Assembly: GCF_902726655.1 (NCBI RefSeq)
Contig: NZ_CACVAN010000001.1
Span: 1,116,001 to 1,180,000, forward strand
DNA: 64,000 nucleotides
Direction: 5' to 3'
DNA from: Virgibacillus ihumii
Lineage (GTDB): Bacteria; Bacillota; Bacilli; Bacillales; Amphibacillaceae
Shown: positions 47,963-60,043 of the stretch, in pieces
How positions within the stretch are numbered: the first letter of the stretch is position 1
How the letters are laid out: the number at the start of each line of letters is the position of its first letter
Notes under the pieces: model-generated
Seen by the model: only the letters and a program-made list of their open reading frames with translations
Database searches by the model: none
Told to the model about the DNA's origin: nothing
Made by a program: the position numbers and the translations under genes

Positions 47963-50605
47963 TTATGATTTTAATTCTTCTAATCGTGCTTTTACTTTTG
48001 CCTGCTTTTCTTTATAATCCTGTTCTTTCTTCCTTTCTTCCTCTACAACTGACTCTGGTGCTTTGTTTATAAATCCTTCATTCGAAAGTTTTTTCTGCAC
48101 ACGTGTAACCTCGTTGTTCCATTTATCAAGTTCTTTTTCCAGACGGCTGATTTCCTTGTCAAAATCAATCAGTCCTTCAAGCGGCAGGAACAGTTCAGCG
48201 CCGGTTACAACAGCTGACATTGCTTTATCAGGGACATTCACAGATGTACTGATAATTAGTTCACTTGGGTTACAGAAACGGTCCAAATAATCCCGATTAT
48301 TTTCCAGCTCATCTGTAATCTTTTCATTTTCCGTCTGGATCAACAACCTAATCTGCTTCGACATTGGTGTATCCACTTCAGCACGGATATTACGAACTAA
48401 CTTAATAATGGAAACGAGTCGCTTCATTTCTTCAGATGCCATTTCATCATGGAACTCATCACGGGATTCAGGCCATGCTGCTACCGTAATCGATTCACCC
48501 AGATGTGGCAGCTGCTGCCAGATTTCCTCCGTAATAAACGGCATGTACGGATGCAGCATACGCATCGTCTGATCCAGCACATAAGCAAGAACCGATTGGG
48601 TCGTCTGTTTCTGCTTCTCGTCATCCCCGTACAACGGTAATTTGGCCATTTCAATATACCAGTCGCATAATTCATCCCAAATAAAGTTATACAGATAACG
48701 GCCTGCTTCACCAAATTCATATTTGTTCGTATTCTTCGTAACCTGTTCGATTGTTTCATTTAACCTGGTTAATATCCACTTATCCGCCAATGACTTTTCA
48801 CCGGAAAGGTCAATATCCTCGTATGTGAAACCTTCCATATTCATGAGTGAAAAACGTGAAGCATTCCATACTTTATTGGCAAAGTTCCAGGTTGCTTCAA
48901 TTTTTTCCCAGTGAAAACGTAAATCCTGACCCGGGGTGGAACCAGTCAAAAGAAAATAGCGAAGTGAATCTGCACCATATTTATCAATGACATCCATTGG
49001 ATCGACACCATTACCAAGCGACTTACTCATCTTCCGGCCTTCCGCGTCACGAATCAGGCCGTGGATCAGCACATCTTTAAACGGGCGTTCATCGGTAAAT
49101 TGTTTCGACTGAAAAATCATTCGGGCTACCCAGAAGAAAATAATATCATACCCCGTTACAAGAACATCAGTCGGGAAATATCGTTTGAAATCTTCGGTAT
49201 CCGACGGCCATCCCATTGTAGAAAAAGGCCACAATGCAGATGAAAACCATGTATCAAGTACATCTTCATCCTGCTCCCAGTTTTCAATATCTGCAGGTGC
49301 TTCTATACCTACATAAAGCTCGTTCGTTTCCTTATGGTACCAGGCTGGGATGCGGTGCCCCCACCATAACTGTCGGGAAATACACCAGTCACGGATATTT
49401 TCCATCCAATGCAGATAAGTCCGCTCAAACCTTTCTGGAACAAAATTAACTTTTCCGTCGTCTTGCTGCATGTCGATAACCGCATCAGCCAGTGGCTGCA
49501 TATTGACGAACCACTGTGTTGACAAATACGGCTCAACTACAGCCCCACTGCGCTCAGAATGACCTACCTGATGGGTATGATCTTCAATTTCGAATAAAAC
49601 ACCTTGCTCCTGCAGATCTTTTACAATTTGCTTCCGGCACTCAAAACGATCCATCCCCTGGTATTCACCGGCATTTTCGTTCATGGAACCATCCTCATTC
49701 ATCACAAGAATCCGTTCCAGATTGTGCCGATTACCAATTTCAAAGTCGTTCGGATCGTGTGCCGGGGTGATTTTTACCGCTCCGGATCCCATTTCCATAT
49801 CAACATATTCATCAGCTACGATTTCCATTTCACGTCCAACGATTGGCAGTACAACAGTCTTCCCGATCAAATGCTTATAACGGTCATCTTCAGGATGCAC
49901 AGCAACAGCAGTATCACCTAGCATTGTTTCCGGACGCGTTGTGGCGATTTCAATTGTCTCAACACTGTCTTTAATTGGATACCGCATATGATAAAACTTG
50001 CCCTGAACTTCCTCATAAATCACCTCGATATCGGAAAGCGCTGTTTTTGTATCCGGGTCCCAATTAATAATATATTCCCCGCGATAAATTAACTCTTTTT
50101 CATACAGTGTTACAAAAACTTCGCGAACCGCTGACGATAAACCTTCATCCAGTGTAAAGCGTTCCCGGGAATAATCAAGTCCTAAGCCCAGTTTCTCCCA
50201 CTGCGAACGAATAAAGTCAGCATATTCTTCCTTCCAGTCCCAAACTGTGTCCAGAAATTTTTCACGTCCAAGGTCATAGCGGTTTTTACCTTGCTCCTTT
50301 AATTTGGCTTCCACTTTTGCCTGGGTTGCAATCCCTGCATGGTCCATTCCGGGGAGCCACAGTACATCATATCCCTGCATGCGTTTCATTCTGGAGATCG
50401 TATCCTGCATGGTTGTGTCCCATGCATGTCCCAAATGCAGTTTTCCGGTTACATTTGGAGGCGGAATCACAATTGAAAAGGGTTCCTTTGCCTTATCTCC
50501 TGTTGCTTCAAAAAACTTGCCATCGACCCAATACCGATATCGGCCTTGCTCGATTTTCCGAGGATTGTACTTTGATGACATATTTGTTTTCGGTTCATCA
50601 CTCAT
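47963..50605 (-). CDS. valS: Valine--tRNA ligase
   Basis: An 880-residue class I synthetase. HIGH motif [12 protein letters not shown] is at 51-62 and KMSKS appears in [14 protein letters not shown] near 530. The editing domain lies between, the anticodon-binding domain follows, and a C-terminal coiled coil ends the protein ([20 protein letters not shown]). ATG 50605 has AAGGAGG. The open frame extends 117 bp upstream but that part encodes the T-box leader and terminator, not protein. Confidence 0.97.
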   Translation of the reverse strand: MSDEPKTNMSSKYNPRKIEQGRYRYWVDGKFFEATGDKAKEPFSIVIPPPNVTGKLHLGHAWDTTMQDTISRMKRMQGYDVLWLPGMDHAGIATQAKVEAKLKEQGKNRYDLGREKFLDTVWDWKEEYADFIRSQWEKLGLGLDYSRERFTLDEGLSSAVREVFVTLYEKELIYRGEYIINWDPDTKTALSDIEVIYEEVQGKFYHMRYPIKDSVETIEIATTRPETMLGDTAVAVHPEDDRYKHLIGKTVVLPIVGREMEIVADEYVDMEMGSGAVKITPAHDPNDFEIGNRHNLERILVMNEDGSMNENAGEYQGMDRFECRKQIVKDLQEQGVLFEIEDHTHQVGHSERSGAVVEPYLSTQWFVNMQPLADAVIDMQQDDGKVNFVPERFERTYLHWMENIRDWCISRQLWWGHRIPAWYHKETNELYVGIEAPADIENWEQDEDVLDTWFSSALWPFSTMGWPSDTEDFKRYFPTDVLVTGYDIIFFWVARMIFQSKQFTDERPFKDVLIHGLIRDAEGRKMSKSLGNGVDPMDVIDKYGADSLRYFLLTGSTPGQDLRFHWEKIEATWNFANKVWNASRFSLMNMEGFTYEDIDLSGEKSLADKWILTRLNETIEQVTKNTNKYEFGEAGRYLYNFIWDELCDWYIEMAKLPLYGDDEKQKQTTQSVLAYVLDQTMRMLHPYMPFITEEIWQQLPHLGESITVAAWPESRDEFHDEMASEEMKRLVSIIKLVRNIRAEVDTPMSKQIRLLIQTENEKITDELENNRDYLDRFCNPSELIISTSVNVPDKAMSAVVTGAELFLPLEGLIDFDKEISRLEKELDKWNNEVTRVQKKLSNEGFINKAPESVVEEERKKEQDYKEKQAKVKARLEELKS

Positions 50606-50632
50606 TTTAGTTGCCTCCTTAGAAATTAAAAA

Positions 50633-50885
50633 ATCCCTTTCATCCATATAAAAAGGACGAAAAGGATACAATTCCGTGGTACCACCTTTGTTCACAAACG
50701 TACGTCTGTGCACTTCATTCATGGATAACGGCCAAAAGCCGGCACTCTTCTAATTAGAGAGTAACTGTTCAAAGAGGCTGCATCAAGGGCGACTTTCCAA
50801 AATAATTAATCCTGAGAAACTTTCAGCATTTGTTTCCCTCTCTGCAAGGCAACTATTCTGTACTCTTCCCTGTCACTGCATTTTC
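50633..50885 (-). promoter_or_regulatory. T-box leader of valS (specifier GUC, Val)
   Basis: The minus strand has T-box AAAGGTGGTACCACGGAA (50689-50672) and a terminator ATCCTTTTCGTCC / GGATGAAAGGGAT with T-run (50667-50633). Stem I pairs AGGG with CCCU. The specifier loop GGAAAGUCG places GUC at 50793-50791. Uncharged tRNA-Val should favour the antiterminator. Confidence 0.92.
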
Positions 50886-50891
50886 ATTTTG

Positions 50892-50920
50892 AGTATATTT
50901 TACCTGTTATATCCGGTAAA
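50892..50920 (-). promoter_or_regulatory. Likely sigma-A promoter of valS
   Basis: TTTACC (50920-50915) and TATACT (50897-50892) with a 17-bp spacer, just upstream of stem I; an overlapping TTGATT-17-TAAAAT pair is an alternative. Confidence 0.6.
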
Positions 50921-51059
50921 ATCAACTGTTTTATCACTGTCATCTGATCTCATCAACTGCAACCAGCAGAAAAGTACATTCCGCTGATGCAGTTTTTGTT
51001 GCACAAATGAACAATGGTTCATCATATACTATTAAACAGCAACGAAAGAGGTGATTAAT

Positions 51060-51248
51060 ATGGCAAGATACTATCGTTACCGGCTTCCCCCTTGGGCCAG
51101 GAAATGCATTATCATTTGTGAACGGATTACACTGCCGCTCCTGATATTTCAATTAATCCGAACCTTATTCATACCAACAACCTTTGATGTATTCCTGCTT
51201 GGAATTTTAACCGGACTGTTTATAGCATTCTATCTCGAATGGATCTAA
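51060..51248 (+). CDS. Small membrane protein of unknown function
   Basis: A 62-residue basic protein from ATG 51060 (AAAGAGGTGATT upstream). It begins MARYYRYRLPPWARKC and has two hydrophobic segments (ITLPLLIFQLIRTLFI and VFLLGILTGLFIAFYLEW). It is convergent with ysxE and overlaps its end by 4 bp. I do not recognise the family. Confidence 0.6.
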   Translation: MARYYRYRLPPWARKCIIICERITLPLLIFQLIRTLFIPTTFDVFLLGILTGLFIAFYLEWI

Positions 51249-52252
51249 CTGCCATTCAATTTGCCATCAGACAAATGTTTTTCCAGCCAATTTGAACAAT
51301 ACAATCCAAATTTAAGCTGACGAAAAGCATATTCCAGTTCCTTCGTCCGGTAAACCATTGTATCACCGGAAGAACGATTATGATACGCATCAATCATTTG
51401 TATGTAAGTTCGCGGATTCAACGAGGATATGACAAATAAGTACACCTCCTGCTGCTTTAATGGATTGCCTGAAATGTAACTGAAAAAAAAGTCCATTAAT
51501 TTATCGGAAGATTGATAATCAGAACGTACCTTGTGGTTGAAAAATTGGATTAAATCAGTTGTTGCATTATCATAAAAAGCATTTTCCCAGTTTATTAAAT
51601 AGGGTTGATCCCCGTGCAATGTATGTGATTCTTTCAGGTTTCCGTGACACAGACTATAGTTCCATTCAGCTGTATCACCAAGTTCAGAACAAAATTGTTC
51701 AATTTTCCAGTCCAGTTCCTGAAATGTTTCGTTTAATAGATGGTAATGGGTACAGACCTGTAATTCAAACGGTGACATGAACCGATTCTGTTCAAACATT
51801 TCCACATAATGTAACAAGTTCCGCTGCATTGTAGAACATCGTTTCCGGTATTCAGAAAATTTTTCAATTATTGGTTCCGGTTCCACTTGATAATCCTTTT
51901 TTGTTTTTGCGTGTACTTCAGCGATACATTCAGCAATTGTCCTGGTGGATTGCATATCCTCTTCCAGTTTTTTATTTGGAATCCACGGGGACAGATAGCA
52001 GATCAAATCATTCTGATCCGTATATATCTTAGAATGGTTGGTTAAATAGACCGGCAGTATTGATTTAATATCATGTTTAGACGCTAGGCGATACGTATCC
52101 TCCCATACAGATAATGCCTGCTTGTTCATGCGGCTTTGCTTTAAGGCATACTTTTGTTGACCGGTATCAACTTGATATAACCGATCCGTCTCCTGCTTGA
52201 ATTTAACTGGGTATATGTTATACGCACTAACTGCTTTTCTGATATTCTCCAT
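51245..52252 (-). CDS. ysxE: YsxE-like spore coat kinase-fold protein
   Basis: A protein of about 335 residues related to CotS/YsxE, which have an aminoglycoside-phosphotransferase-like fold. The fold's catalytic loop appears as YSLCHGNLKESHTL and the metal-binding segment as LINWENAFYDNATTDLIQFF. Position between spoVID and valS matches B. subtilis. ATG 52252 follows GGTGGTG. Whether it phosphorylates anything is unknown. Confidence 0.86.
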   Translation of the reverse strand: MENIRKAVSAYNIYPVKFKQETDRLYQVDTGQQKYALKQSRMNKQALSVWEDTYRLASKHDIKSILPVYLTNHSKIYTDQNDLICYLSPWIPNKKLEEDMQSTRTIAECIAEVHAKTKKDYQVEPEPIIEKFSEYRKRCSTMQRNLLHYVEMFEQNRFMSPFELQVCTHYHLLNETFQELDWKIEQFCSELGDTAEWNYSLCHGNLKESHTLHGDQPYLINWENAFYDNATTDLIQFFNHKVRSDYQSSDKLMDFFFSYISGNPLKQQEVYLFVISSLNPRTYIQMIDAYHNRSSGDTMVYRTKELEYAFRQLKFGLYCSNWLEKHLSDGKLNGS

Positions 52253-52320
52253 ACAATTCACCACCAAATAATATAAACTGTAAAAACCATTGTTTCATTC
52301 CACAGCATAATCCGGCTGTT

Positions 52321-52407
52321 GGAAAACTTGGTTGCCATCAAGCCTTTAGGTGACGGTCTTTGTTGCATTTATGCAGTAAGAAAGAGTTTATACTTTCACC
52401 TGCCAAG
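52321..52407 (+). repeat. ~85-bp dispersed repeat, third full-length copy
   Basis: GGAAAACTTGGTTGCCATCA, then AAGCCTTTAGGTGACGG, CATTTATGCAGTAAG and CACCTGCC align with 32311-32400. It lies 39 bp after the spoVID stop codon, in the same orientation relative to that gene as the pheA copy. Confidence 0.75.
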
Positions 52408-52445
52408 CAATACCCCTTACTGCATCAGCAAGGGGCATCAGGGTT

Positions 52446-53450
52446 CTAACTTTTTCGATATGGAATATACAGTAATTGTCCCTCTTTCAAATCATCATTA
52501 CTTAACCGGTTCCGTTTCAGCAGTTGTCCGGCAGATATCTGATATCGGTCAGCAATTGTTTCAACCGTATCTGTCTCCTGGACAATACATAAGCGCATAC
52601 TCGTGTATTGTTCACCTTCCTCGGTCTGAAATACATCTGCCAGATAACGTACATCTTCCAGATTATCTGTTTGCGCTTCCGGTATTTCTGACGGATCGGC
52701 AGCTTCCGTAATTTCTACTTCCGGGGCCGTATCATTCTGATGAATTTCCTCTTCTGCCTTCTCATTCACATCCTTGTTAAAAAACTCTGTCAGAGACTGA
52801 GACTTCTTCTTTTTCCAACGCTCCTCTTCCTCTACGGTTTCATTTGCCGGTTCTTCCTCTGGCATTTGCGGAAGTTCTGAAACAAAATCTTCTGCAGAAT
52901 CAGAATTCATTTCTTCTTCGTTTGCTTTTTCTTTTATATCAAATTCAAATGTTTCATCCTCCCGCTGCAGAAAAGCTGTATCCTCCTTCTCATGGACTGT
53001 TGATTCCTGTTGCGGATTATCAATCCCATGAATTTGAACCGTGGAGCTTAACTTCATTTGGGTCTGATTGGGTATTTCATAATCAAACGATTCAATATCA
53101 ACGGTTATATCATTCAGATCATTAACCCGATTAACTGGAATTGAGATCTCAACTGGAAACCTGTGTAAAAACTCTGATCGATCATCTTCCAATTCTACGA
53201 CCTTCTCGACGTACCTTTTGGAGTGATAATCATTCAGGTTATCAGGCTCTGCATTATCTTCGTTGGATGGAAGCCGCTTATAAGTACCTTGGAGCTCAAT
53301 AACTCCCCTAATTGAAATATAATCATGAAACGGTTGGATGGAAATTTCCGGCTCCAGTGAAACCCCCATCATCTCTAAAACTTCCTGTCCTTTTTCAAAG
53401 TAAAGTGATTCATTTAAATCAAAACGAAACACCGCTTGATCATCAGCCAA
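52446..53450 (-). CDS. spoVID: Stage VI sporulation protein D (SpoVID)
   Basis: A spore coat encasement protein of 334 residues. The N-terminal domain starts RFDLNESLYFEKGQEVLEMMGVSLEPEISIQ, close to the SpoVID family start. A long acidic linker (about 150-280) leads to a C-terminal LysM domain (VQETDTVETIADRYQISAGQLLKRN). A TTG at 53450, about 8 bp after GGGAGG, is the likely start. The upstream extension is not conserved. SpoVID interacts with SafA and SpoIVA. Confidence 0.88.
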   Translation of the reverse strand: MADDQAVFRFDLNESLYFEKGQEVLEMMGVSLEPEISIQPFHDYISIRGVIELQGTYKRLPSNEDNAEPDNLNDYHSKRYVEKVVELEDDRSEFLHRFPVEISIPVNRVNDLNDITVDIESFDYEIPNQTQMKLSSTVQIHGIDNPQQESTVHEKEDTAFLQREDETFEFDIKEKANEEEMNSDSAEDFVSELPQMPEEEPANETVEEEERWKKKKSQSLTEFFNKDVNEKAEEEIHQNDTAPEVEITEAADPSEIPEAQTDNLEDVRYLADVFQTEEGEQYTSMRLCIVQETDTVETIADRYQISAGQLLKRNRLSNDDLKEGQLLYIPYRKS

Positions 53451-53587
53451 GTGATTTCCTCCCTTCAACATATATTCCATATGCTTATATGTCTTATTCA
53501 TCTATATGAAACATATTCCAAAGTTATTCATTTTACTGAAATTTTCAGAGAGAAGACTACACTCACCAGATTTGCGGACAACAGTAG

Positions 53588-53614
53588 AAAAGCTACCCCA
53601 TCCCGGGATAGCTT
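53588..53614 (-). terminator. hem operon terminator
   Basis: AAGCTATCCC / GGGGTAGCTT stem followed by TTTC on the minus strand, just after the hemL stop. Confidence 0.65.
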
Positions 53615-53626
53615 GAATACGTAATA

Positions 53627-54913
53627 TTATTTTTTGATAGCTTCAAATGCCTTTCGCACTGCTGCAATTGTTTTTTCAATGTCTTCATCCGTATGGGCGG
53701 TAGATAAAAACAACCCTTCAAACTGTGATGGAGGAAGGAAAATTCCTTCATCAATCATGCTTCGGTAGTATTGTGCGAAATAATCAAGATTGGACGTCTG
53801 GGCTGTTTCATAATTAATGACCGGCTGATTGGTGAAGAAAAATCCAACCATCGAACCTGCTCTATTTATTTGAAGCGGGATGTTAAAATCAATTGCTGCC
53901 TGTTTATATCCTTCGACCAGCTTATCAATTTTTTCGCTGATTTGATCATAGGACGATTCATCCAATGCGCTCAATGTTTCGAAACCAGCCGTCATTGCAA
54001 GGGGGTTTCCTGACAGCGTTCCAGCCTGATAAATCGATCCTGTTGGCGCAACTTTTTCCATAATCTCCCGTTTACCGCCATATGCTCCTACCGGCAGACC
54101 TCCGCCTATAACCTTTCCGAGGCAAGTTAAATCAGGTGTAACACCAAAGAAGCCCTGCGCACAATTATACCCGACACGGAAACCGGTCATGACCTCATCA
54201 AAAATGAGCAATGTACCATTTTCTTCAGTGACCTTCCGTAATTCCTGCAAAAAGTCTTCCTGTGGCGGAACAACTCCCATGTTGCCGGAAACCGGTTCAA
54301 CGATGACCGCAGCAAGTTCTTCCCCAAACTGTTCAAACGCATAGCGAACACTTTCAATATCATTGTACGGAACGGTAATGGTGTTCTGCGCAATCGACTC
54401 AGGAACACCTGGACTGTCCGGTAAACCGAGTGTGGCAACACCGGAGCCTGCTTTAATCAGGAGCGAGTCACCGTGCCCGTGATAGTTTCCTTCAAATTTT
54501 AAAACCTTGTCGCGTCCGGTATATCCCCGTGCAACACGGATTGCGCTCATCGTCGCTTCCGTACCGGAGTTAACCATGCGTACCATTTCAATGGATGGAA
54601 CACGATCGATCACTAATTGTGTCAGTTTGTTTTCAATTAATGTCGGTGCACCAAAGCTTGTCCCATTATCCACTGCATCCTTCAAACCTGATACAACCCG
54701 ATCATCAGCATGTCCCAAAATCAGGGGACCCCAGCTTAAAACATAATCAATATATTCATTTTTATCGATATCAACTATTTTTGATCCCTTGCCGGATTCC
54801 ATAAAAACCGGTGACATACCGACTGATTTAAATGCACGTACAGGAGAGTTCACTCCTCCAGGCATGAGATCAACTGCCTCTTTATATGCATCCTGCGACT
54901 TGTCAAAGCTCAT
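53627..54913 (-). CDS. hemL: Glutamate-1-semialdehyde 2,1-aminomutase
   Basis: A 428-residue PLP enzyme forming 5-aminolevulinate from glutamate-1-semialdehyde. The cofactor lysine is in [19 protein letters not shown] near 268, and [16 protein letters not shown] and [16 protein letters not shown] are the other signatures. Last gene of the hemAXCDBL run. Confidence 0.97.
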   Translation of the reverse strand: MSFDKSQDAYKEAVDLMPGGVNSPVRAFKSVGMSPVFMESGKGSKIVDIDKNEYIDYVLSWGPLILGHADDRVVSGLKDAVDNGTSFGAPTLIENKLTQLVIDRVPSIEMVRMVNSGTEATMSAIRVARGYTGRDKVLKFEGNYHGHGDSLLIKAGSGVATLGLPDSPGVPESIAQNTITVPYNDIESVRYAFEQFGEELAAVIVEPVSGNMGVVPPQEDFLQELRKVTEENGTLLIFDEVMTGFRVGYNCAQGFFGVTPDLTCLGKVIGGGLPVGAYGGKREIMEKVAPTGSIYQAGTLSGNPLAMTAGFETLSALDESSYDQISEKIDKLVEGYKQAAIDFNIPLQINRAGSMVGFFFTNQPVINYETAQTSNLDYFAQYYRSMIDEGIFLPPSQFEGLFLSTAHTDEDIEKTIAAVRKAFEAIKK

Positions 54914-54940
54914 TTATCAACACCCCAACACTTAAAAATT

Positions 54941-55921
54941 TTATTCACGAAGCCATTTGGCTGCGTCTTTAGCAAAATAGGAAATAATCAGATCTGCCCC
55001 TGCCCGTTTCATGGCAGTCAGTTTTTCCAAAACTAATTCTCTTTCATTAATCCATCCATTGTTTGCGGCTGCCTTGACCATGGAATACTCTCCGCTGACA
55101 TTGTACGCAACAATTGGAGCGTTATAATTATTCTTCATATCCCGAACAATATCAAGATATGACATAGCCGGTTTAACAATCAGAAAATCGGCCCCTTCTT
55201 CCATATCAGACTCTGCTTCTCTTAATGCTTCGACCCGATTGGCGGGATCCATCTGATATGTTTTGCGGTCGCCAAACTGCGGGGTACTATCTGCTGCATC
55301 CCGAAAAGGCCCATAAAATGCCGAGGCATATTTAACGGCGTACGACATAATCGGTATATTCGTGTAACCTGCTTCATCCAATGCATAACGGATAACTGTT
55401 ACAAATCCATCCATCATATTGGACGGCGCAATGATATCAGCACCAGCTTCAGCTTGTGATACGGCGGTTTTCGCAAGCAGTTCCAGTGATGCATCATTAT
55501 CCACATCATGATCATGAATGACGCCACAATGTCCATGTGAAGTATACTCACAAAGACATGTGTCGGCAACGACCAGCATGTCAGGAACTTCCCTTTTAAT
55601 AAGCCGGGTTGCTTCCTGGACAATTCCTGTGTCGGCGAATGCCCCAGTACCTTGTTCATCTTTCTCTGCAGGCACCCCAAACAACATGACAGCTTTTATT
55701 CCCAGTGACTGCAGCTCTTCCATCTCTGCCTTTACATAGTCAAGGGATACTTGAAATACCCCCGGCATTGACGGAACCTCATTTTTAATTTCATTTCCTT
55801 CCACCACAAAAATCGGATAAATAAAATCATCTGTATGCAGTTGTGTTTCACGGACCAATGACCGCATTACTGCTGATGTACGCAGTCTCCTGTGACGCTT
55901 AAAATCATAATTATCTGTCAT
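54941..55921 (-). CDS. hemB: Porphobilinogen synthase (ALA dehydratase)
   Basis: A 326-residue enzyme condensing two 5-aminolevulinates. Schiff-base lysines are in [17 protein letters not shown] and [14 protein letters not shown] zinc-type cysteine cluster ([15 protein letters not shown]) is present. It lies 27 bp upstream of hemL. Confidence 0.97.
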   Translation of the reverse strand: MTDNYDFKRHRRLRTSAVMRSLVRETQLHTDDFIYPIFVVEGNEIKNEVPSMPGVFQVSLDYVKAEMEELQSLGIKAVMLFGVPAEKDEQGTGAFADTGIVQEATRLIKREVPDMLVVADTCLCEYTSHGHCGVIHDHDVDNDASLELLAKTAVSQAEAGADIIAPSNMMDGFVTVIRYALDEAGYTNIPIMSYAVKYASAFYGPFRDAADSTPQFGDRKTYQMDPANRVEALREAESDMEEGADFLIVKPAMSYLDIVRDMKNNYNAPIVAYNVSGEYSMVKAAANNGWINERELVLEKLTAMKRAGADLIISYFAKDAAKWLRE

Positions 55922-55927
55922 CTGAAC

Positions 55928-56689
55928 CTACCCTTTCACTGCGATATAATCACTCATACATTGTATCATGCCATCGATTGTAAATTCATCTGGTGTTAAT
56001 ATATTTTCAAACCCCGATTCCTGCGCATAGTTACAGGTTGTCGTCCCGATACAGACATAAATACAATCCTGTTCAATGGTTCCCTCATTCATTTCCAAAA
56101 AAGCATCAACAGTTGATGGACTTGTAAACGTTATAAAATCAGGGCTTTCTTTGGCTAATACCCAGCTTAATTTTTGTCTGTTTTCATAGTTGAATAACGA
56201 TTCATACACAACTACTGTATCAAACGGAACATCCTTATCAGCCAGCCAGTTCGGCAAGACATCCCTCGATTTCGTCCCCTGGATAAGCAAAACCTGACTT
56301 TCATGCAGTCTATCCGGTTCAGGAAATTCATTTGTCATGGCTTCAGCGTGATACGTGGACGGAATAAAATCAACCTGATATCCATAGTCTTCTAATTTTT
56401 CGGCTGTTTTATGGCCCACCGCTGCAAGTTGTGTTTCCTCTGTTATTGTTTTCCAGCCGTCGCGTTTTAAAAAACAATCAACACCATTTGCACTCGTAAA
56501 AAAAATCCAGTTATACGGTTTTGCTTCGTCAAAGAACTGTCTCGTAGTGTCGTTATCGATGCATGAAATTTTTAACAGGGGAACTTCAATTGGATTCCCG
56601 CCGGCTTGTAATACCTTTTCGGAAAATTCCGTCGCCTGCTTTTTCTCCCTGGTAATCATTATTTTCTTTCCATGCAAAGCAGTTGGCAT
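55928..56689 (-). CDS. hemD: Uroporphyrinogen-III synthase
   Basis: A 253-residue enzyme cyclising hydroxymethylbilane with ring D inversion. The family is weakly conserved. Visible signatures are WIFFTSANGVDCFL, AAVGHKTAEKLEDYG and FITFTSPSTVDAFLEM. It starts at the hemC stop (1-bp overlap), confirming the assignment by context. Confidence 0.92.
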   Translation of the reverse strand: MPTALHGKKIMITREKKQATEFSEKVLQAGGNPIEVPLLKISCIDNDTTRQFFDEAKPYNWIFFTSANGVDCFLKRDGWKTITEETQLAAVGHKTAEKLEDYGYQVDFIPSTYHAEAMTNEFPEPDRLHESQVLLIQGTKSRDVLPNWLADKDVPFDTVVVYESLFNYENRQKLSWVLAKESPDFITFTSPSTVDAFLEMNEGTIEQDCIYVCIGTTTCNYAQESGFENILTPDEFTIDGMIQCMSDYIAVKG

Positions 56690-57618
56690 CAGTTATCGAG
56701 CTCCTCTTTTACCGTATCGACGATGTCCTTGGCGCCACGATTTATCATTTTTTCGGCGGCCTCTTTCCCAACTGCAGTCGGATCATTTCCACACACTTCT
56801 TCTTTCAAAATAGTTTTACCGTCGGGGGTACCTACCATTGCCGTAAGGACAATTTCATCGCCTTCCATCCTGGCATGACCGCCGATTGGTACTGAACAAC
56901 TGCCTTCAAGCAAATTCAAAAAAGTACGTTCAGCTTTAACAGTTGTAGTGGTAAGAGAGTCATTAATAACGCTCAACAGCTGATGAAGCTCTTTATCATC
57001 TTCACGGCACTCAATGGCCAATGCACCTTGCCCGACCGCTGGAACACATACATCCGGTTCAAGGTATTCCGTAATAAGCTCTTCACTTAAACCTACACGT
57101 TTTAAGCCAGAGACTGCCAGGATAATCGCATCATAGTCCTCTTCTTCCAATTTTCTTATCCTTGTTTCAATATTACCGCGGATCCATTTCACTTCCACGT
57201 CCGGACGTGCTGCCAGAATCTGCGCTTTTCGTCTGAGACTGCTTGTCCCGACAATTGCACCTGCCGGCAAATCCTTCAATAGTACATTATTCTTGGAAAT
57301 ATAGGCATCACGATAATCCTCTCGCAAAGGAATTGTTGAGATGGTTAACCCTGCAGGCATCTCAGACGGCATATCTTTCATACTATGAACAGCAAAGTCA
57401 ATTTCCTTATTATACATAGCCTGTTCAATTTCTTTGACAAACAAAGCTTTACCGCCTACTTTTGACAGGGTAACATCAAGGATTTTATCACCCTTTGTCA
57501 CGATTTTTTTCACTTCAAATTCATTTTGCACACCAGCTTTTTTCAACTGATCAATCACCCAATTTGTTTGGGTGAGTGCCAGATTACTCTTTCTTGATCC
57601 GATGACTATTTTTCGCAT
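56689..57618 (-). CDS. hemC: Hydroxymethylbilane synthase (porphobilinogen deaminase)
   Basis: A 309-residue enzyme joining four porphobilinogens. The dipyrromethane cofactor cysteine is in [14 protein letters not shown] near 241. [17 protein letters not shown] and [11 protein letters not shown] are also diagnostic. Start ATG 57618 has AGGAGG; an upstream extension (48 bp) overlaps hemX. Confidence 0.97.
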   Translation of the reverse strand: MRKIVIGSRKSNLALTQTNWVIDQLKKAGVQNEFEVKKIVTKGDKILDVTLSKVGGKALFVKEIEQAMYNKEIDFAVHSMKDMPSEMPAGLTISTIPLREDYRDAYISKNNVLLKDLPAGAIVGTSSLRRKAQILAARPDVEVKWIRGNIETRIRKLEEEDYDAIILAVSGLKRVGLSEELITEYLEPDVCVPAVGQGALAIECREDDKELHQLLSVINDSLTTTTVKAERTFLNLLEGSCSVPIGGHARMEGDEIVLTAMVGTPDGKTILKEEVCGNDPTAVGKEAAEKMINRGAKDIVDTVKEELDN

Positions 57619-57628
57619 TGGAATCCTC

Positions 57629-58459
57629 CTATAGAAAACTATTAAAATGAAAATTCGAGAGCACATTGAATAAAAAGAAATTAACCAACAGTATTAAAAA
57701 TGCTGCAGTACTGTACATGGAAATGGATTTTCCCTGCCGGCCTTTTCCGAGCCGCAAAAACAGGTACAGTGTATAAACAGCCAGCACCAACAGTGAACCG
57801 ATCGTCTTCATATCAAACCAGTAAAATTCGGCATTTGCAACATATGCCCAGACTATTCCCAGGATAATTGCGATTGTAAGGAGCGGGACACCCAATGTTA
57901 CGGCTATAAAGGAAAATGAATCAAGCCGTTGCAGATCCCCCAGTCTCCACATCCAGTTCAGCCCTTTCTTTTCTTTCAAAAATTTATATTGAATCAAGTA
58001 CATCATCGAAAAAAGAAACGATAATGTAAAAAAACCGTACGACACAATCGCCAGGGTAACATGTGTTATCAGTATTTCGTGCACCAGTTGAATCCCCTGA
58101 TCCTGCATGGATGTCTGTGCCCTCGTTGAAACGTATAATAAGAAGACGAAAAAACCAACGAGGTTAGTAAAGAATAAAATAAATTGTACCCGGAGTAACC
58201 GGTTAATAATTACTGAGAACGTCACAAGGACCCATGCATAAAAGAACAAACCATCATACAAGGTTAGTATCGGAAAATTATTTTCAAAAAATATATTCGA
58301 TACGAGAAAAACCGTCTGAAAAAACCAGACCATACTAAGTAACCAGAAGGCTATCCTGTTGGCCCTCCGGTTACGCTGAATAAAATCTATAAAGTATCCA
58401 ACCAGACTCAGTCCGTAAATAATTAATATAATTTCATAAACCCATTTTGATTCAAGCAT
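57629..58459 (-). CDS. hemX: HemX (CcsA-like membrane protein)
   Basis: A 276-residue integral membrane protein with eight predicted helices, in the CcsA/CcmC-like family. In B. subtilis HemX lowers HemA levels. It lies between hemA and hemC, as in Bacillus. A tryptophan-rich heme-binding motif is only weakly present ([14 protein letters not shown]). Confidence 0.9.
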   Translation of the reverse strand: MLESKWVYEIILIIYGLSLVGYFIDFIQRNRRANRIAFWLLSMVWFFQTVFLVSNIFFENNFPILTLYDGLFFYAWVLVTFSVIINRLLRVQFILFFTNLVGFFVFLLYVSTRAQTSMQDQGIQLVHEILITHVTLAIVSYGFFTLSFLFSMMYLIQYKFLKEKKGLNWMWRLGDLQRLDSFSFIAVTLGVPLLTIAIILGIVWAYVANAEFYWFDMKTIGSLLVLAVYTLYLFLRLGKGRQGKSISMYSTAAFLILLVNFFLFNVLSNFHFNSFL

Positions 58460-58472
58460 AATTGGAATCCCT

Positions 58473-59837
58473 TCACTTTACTGTGCTAGGTTTATTCTCT
58501 GAAACACGAAAGGATACATTGTCCGTTTTCATTGAATGTTTTTGTGTCTGTTTAGCAGTTTCTTCTTCCACTTCAGACTCAATACCAAAAATCTTTACAA
58601 ATAAATCCAATGACTCGTCACTATTTTTCTCCGCCGCCAGTTCCTTAGCCTGTGTAACAGGTTCTTTCAGCAGCTGATTAATGATGCTTTTTGTATGCTT
58701 GTTCAGCACCTTTTTCTCGCGTTTACTTAACTCAGGCATTTTCCGTTCAATGCTCTTCATCGTCTCAGCCTGGATGGACAGAGCTTTCTGTCGAAGTGCT
58801 GAAATGACCGGAACAACGCCAAGCGTCTGCAGCCATTCATTAAATTGAACAATTTCAGCTTCCAGCATCATTTCTATATTTTCTGCTGCTGCTTCTCTGG
58901 CTTTCAGATTTTCATCCACAATATGCTGTAAATCATCGATATCATACAGAAATACATTATCCAATTCACCGATTGAGGCATCCAAATCTCTAGGTACAGC
59001 TATGTCAACAAGGAACAATGGCTTTCCTTTGCGTTTCTTTTGAATCGAATGAATTGTTTCTTTATCCAGTACTACAGAATCCGATCCGGTTGAACTGATT
59101 AGAATATCAGCATTCTGCAGATTCGCATGCAGCTGATCCATCTGTTCTGCTTTCGCTTCAAATTTCATTGCCAACTCTTCTGCTTTGGCATATGTCCGGT
59201 TAACAACTGTGATTCGATTTGCTCCGGATCCATGAAGGTTTTTGGCTGCCAGTTCTCCCATTTTTCCGGCTCCAAGAATAACAACATGCTTTTGCTTCAA
59301 GTCACCAAAGATTTTTTTGGCAAGTTCAACAGCTGCATAGCTTACGGATACAGCATGCTCACCGATTGCTGTATCTTTATGCGCCCGTTTGGCAAAGGTA
59401 ATAACCTGTTTAAACAGCTCGTTAAAAACTGTTCCAGTTGTCTGCATCATCTGTGCAGTTAAAAATGATTGTTTCACCTGACCAAGAATCTGTGTTTCGC
59501 CAAGCACCATCGAATCAAGACCTGTCGCCACACGCAAAAGGTGCTCAATCGCACCATCGGCTTCCGATATCTTCAAGTAAGAGGTGAATTCAGCCTTGTC
59601 TATCTGGAACCAATCTGCCAGAAATTGTTTAACGTAATAACGACCTGTATGAACCTGATCCACTACCGCATAAATTTCTGTCCGGTTGCAAGTGGAAACA
59701 ATCACATTTTCCAATATACTTTTCTGTTCCTTTAATAACAGCATTGCTTTATCCATTGATTCCTCGGAAAAAGTAAGCTTCTCCCTTATTTCTACAGGGG
59801 CTGATTTGTAATTAATTCCGACTTTAAGTATGTGCAA
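58473..59837 (-). CDS. hemA: Glutamyl-tRNA reductase
   Basis: A 454-residue enzyme making glutamate-1-semialdehyde from Glu-tRNA. The nucleophilic cysteine is in [12 protein letters not shown] (C50) and the NADPH fold in [17 protein letters not shown] dimerisation domain lies at the C-terminus. Translation likely starts at TTG 59837 ([14 protein letters not shown]), 7 bp after GGGGG; the long upstream frame is not conserved. First gene of the heme operon, transcribed toward lower coordinates. Confidence 0.96.
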   Translation of the reverse strand: MHILKVGINYKSAPVEIREKLTFSEESMDKAMLLLKEQKSILENVIVSTCNRTEIYAVVDQVHTGRYYVKQFLADWFQIDKAEFTSYLKISEADGAIEHLLRVATGLDSMVLGETQILGQVKQSFLTAQMMQTTGTVFNELFKQVITFAKRAHKDTAIGEHAVSVSYAAVELAKKIFGDLKQKHVVILGAGKMGELAAKNLHGSGANRITVVNRTYAKAEELAMKFEAKAEQMDQLHANLQNADILISSTGSDSVVLDKETIHSIQKKRKGKPLFLVDIAVPRDLDASIGELDNVFLYDIDDLQHIVDENLKAREAAAENIEMMLEAEIVQFNEWLQTLGVVPVISALRQKALSIQAETMKSIERKMPELSKREKKVLNKHTKSIINQLLKEPVTQAKELAAEKNSDESLDLFVKIFGIESEVEEETAKQTQKHSMKTDNVSFRVSENKPSTVK

Positions 59838-60043
59838 GGTAATACCCCCAAAAATTTGAACATTCATTTCCCAATTATAACATGGGCAGTCCAGTACAAT
59901 AGTAAAATTTGTGAACAGACTGAAACAATATGTTAGGATAATCCGTATACCATGTAGTATAACTCGTATGTACTCTATCATACGAAATTATCAGAAGCAA
60001 ATAATCCGGCTGCTTTACATACACCACGAAAAGGGGCTTTAAC

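Noticed and set aside
50606..50722. N-terminal extension of ValS
   Set aside because: These codons coincide with the T-box, terminator and leader; AAGGAGG and the conserved start lie at 50605.
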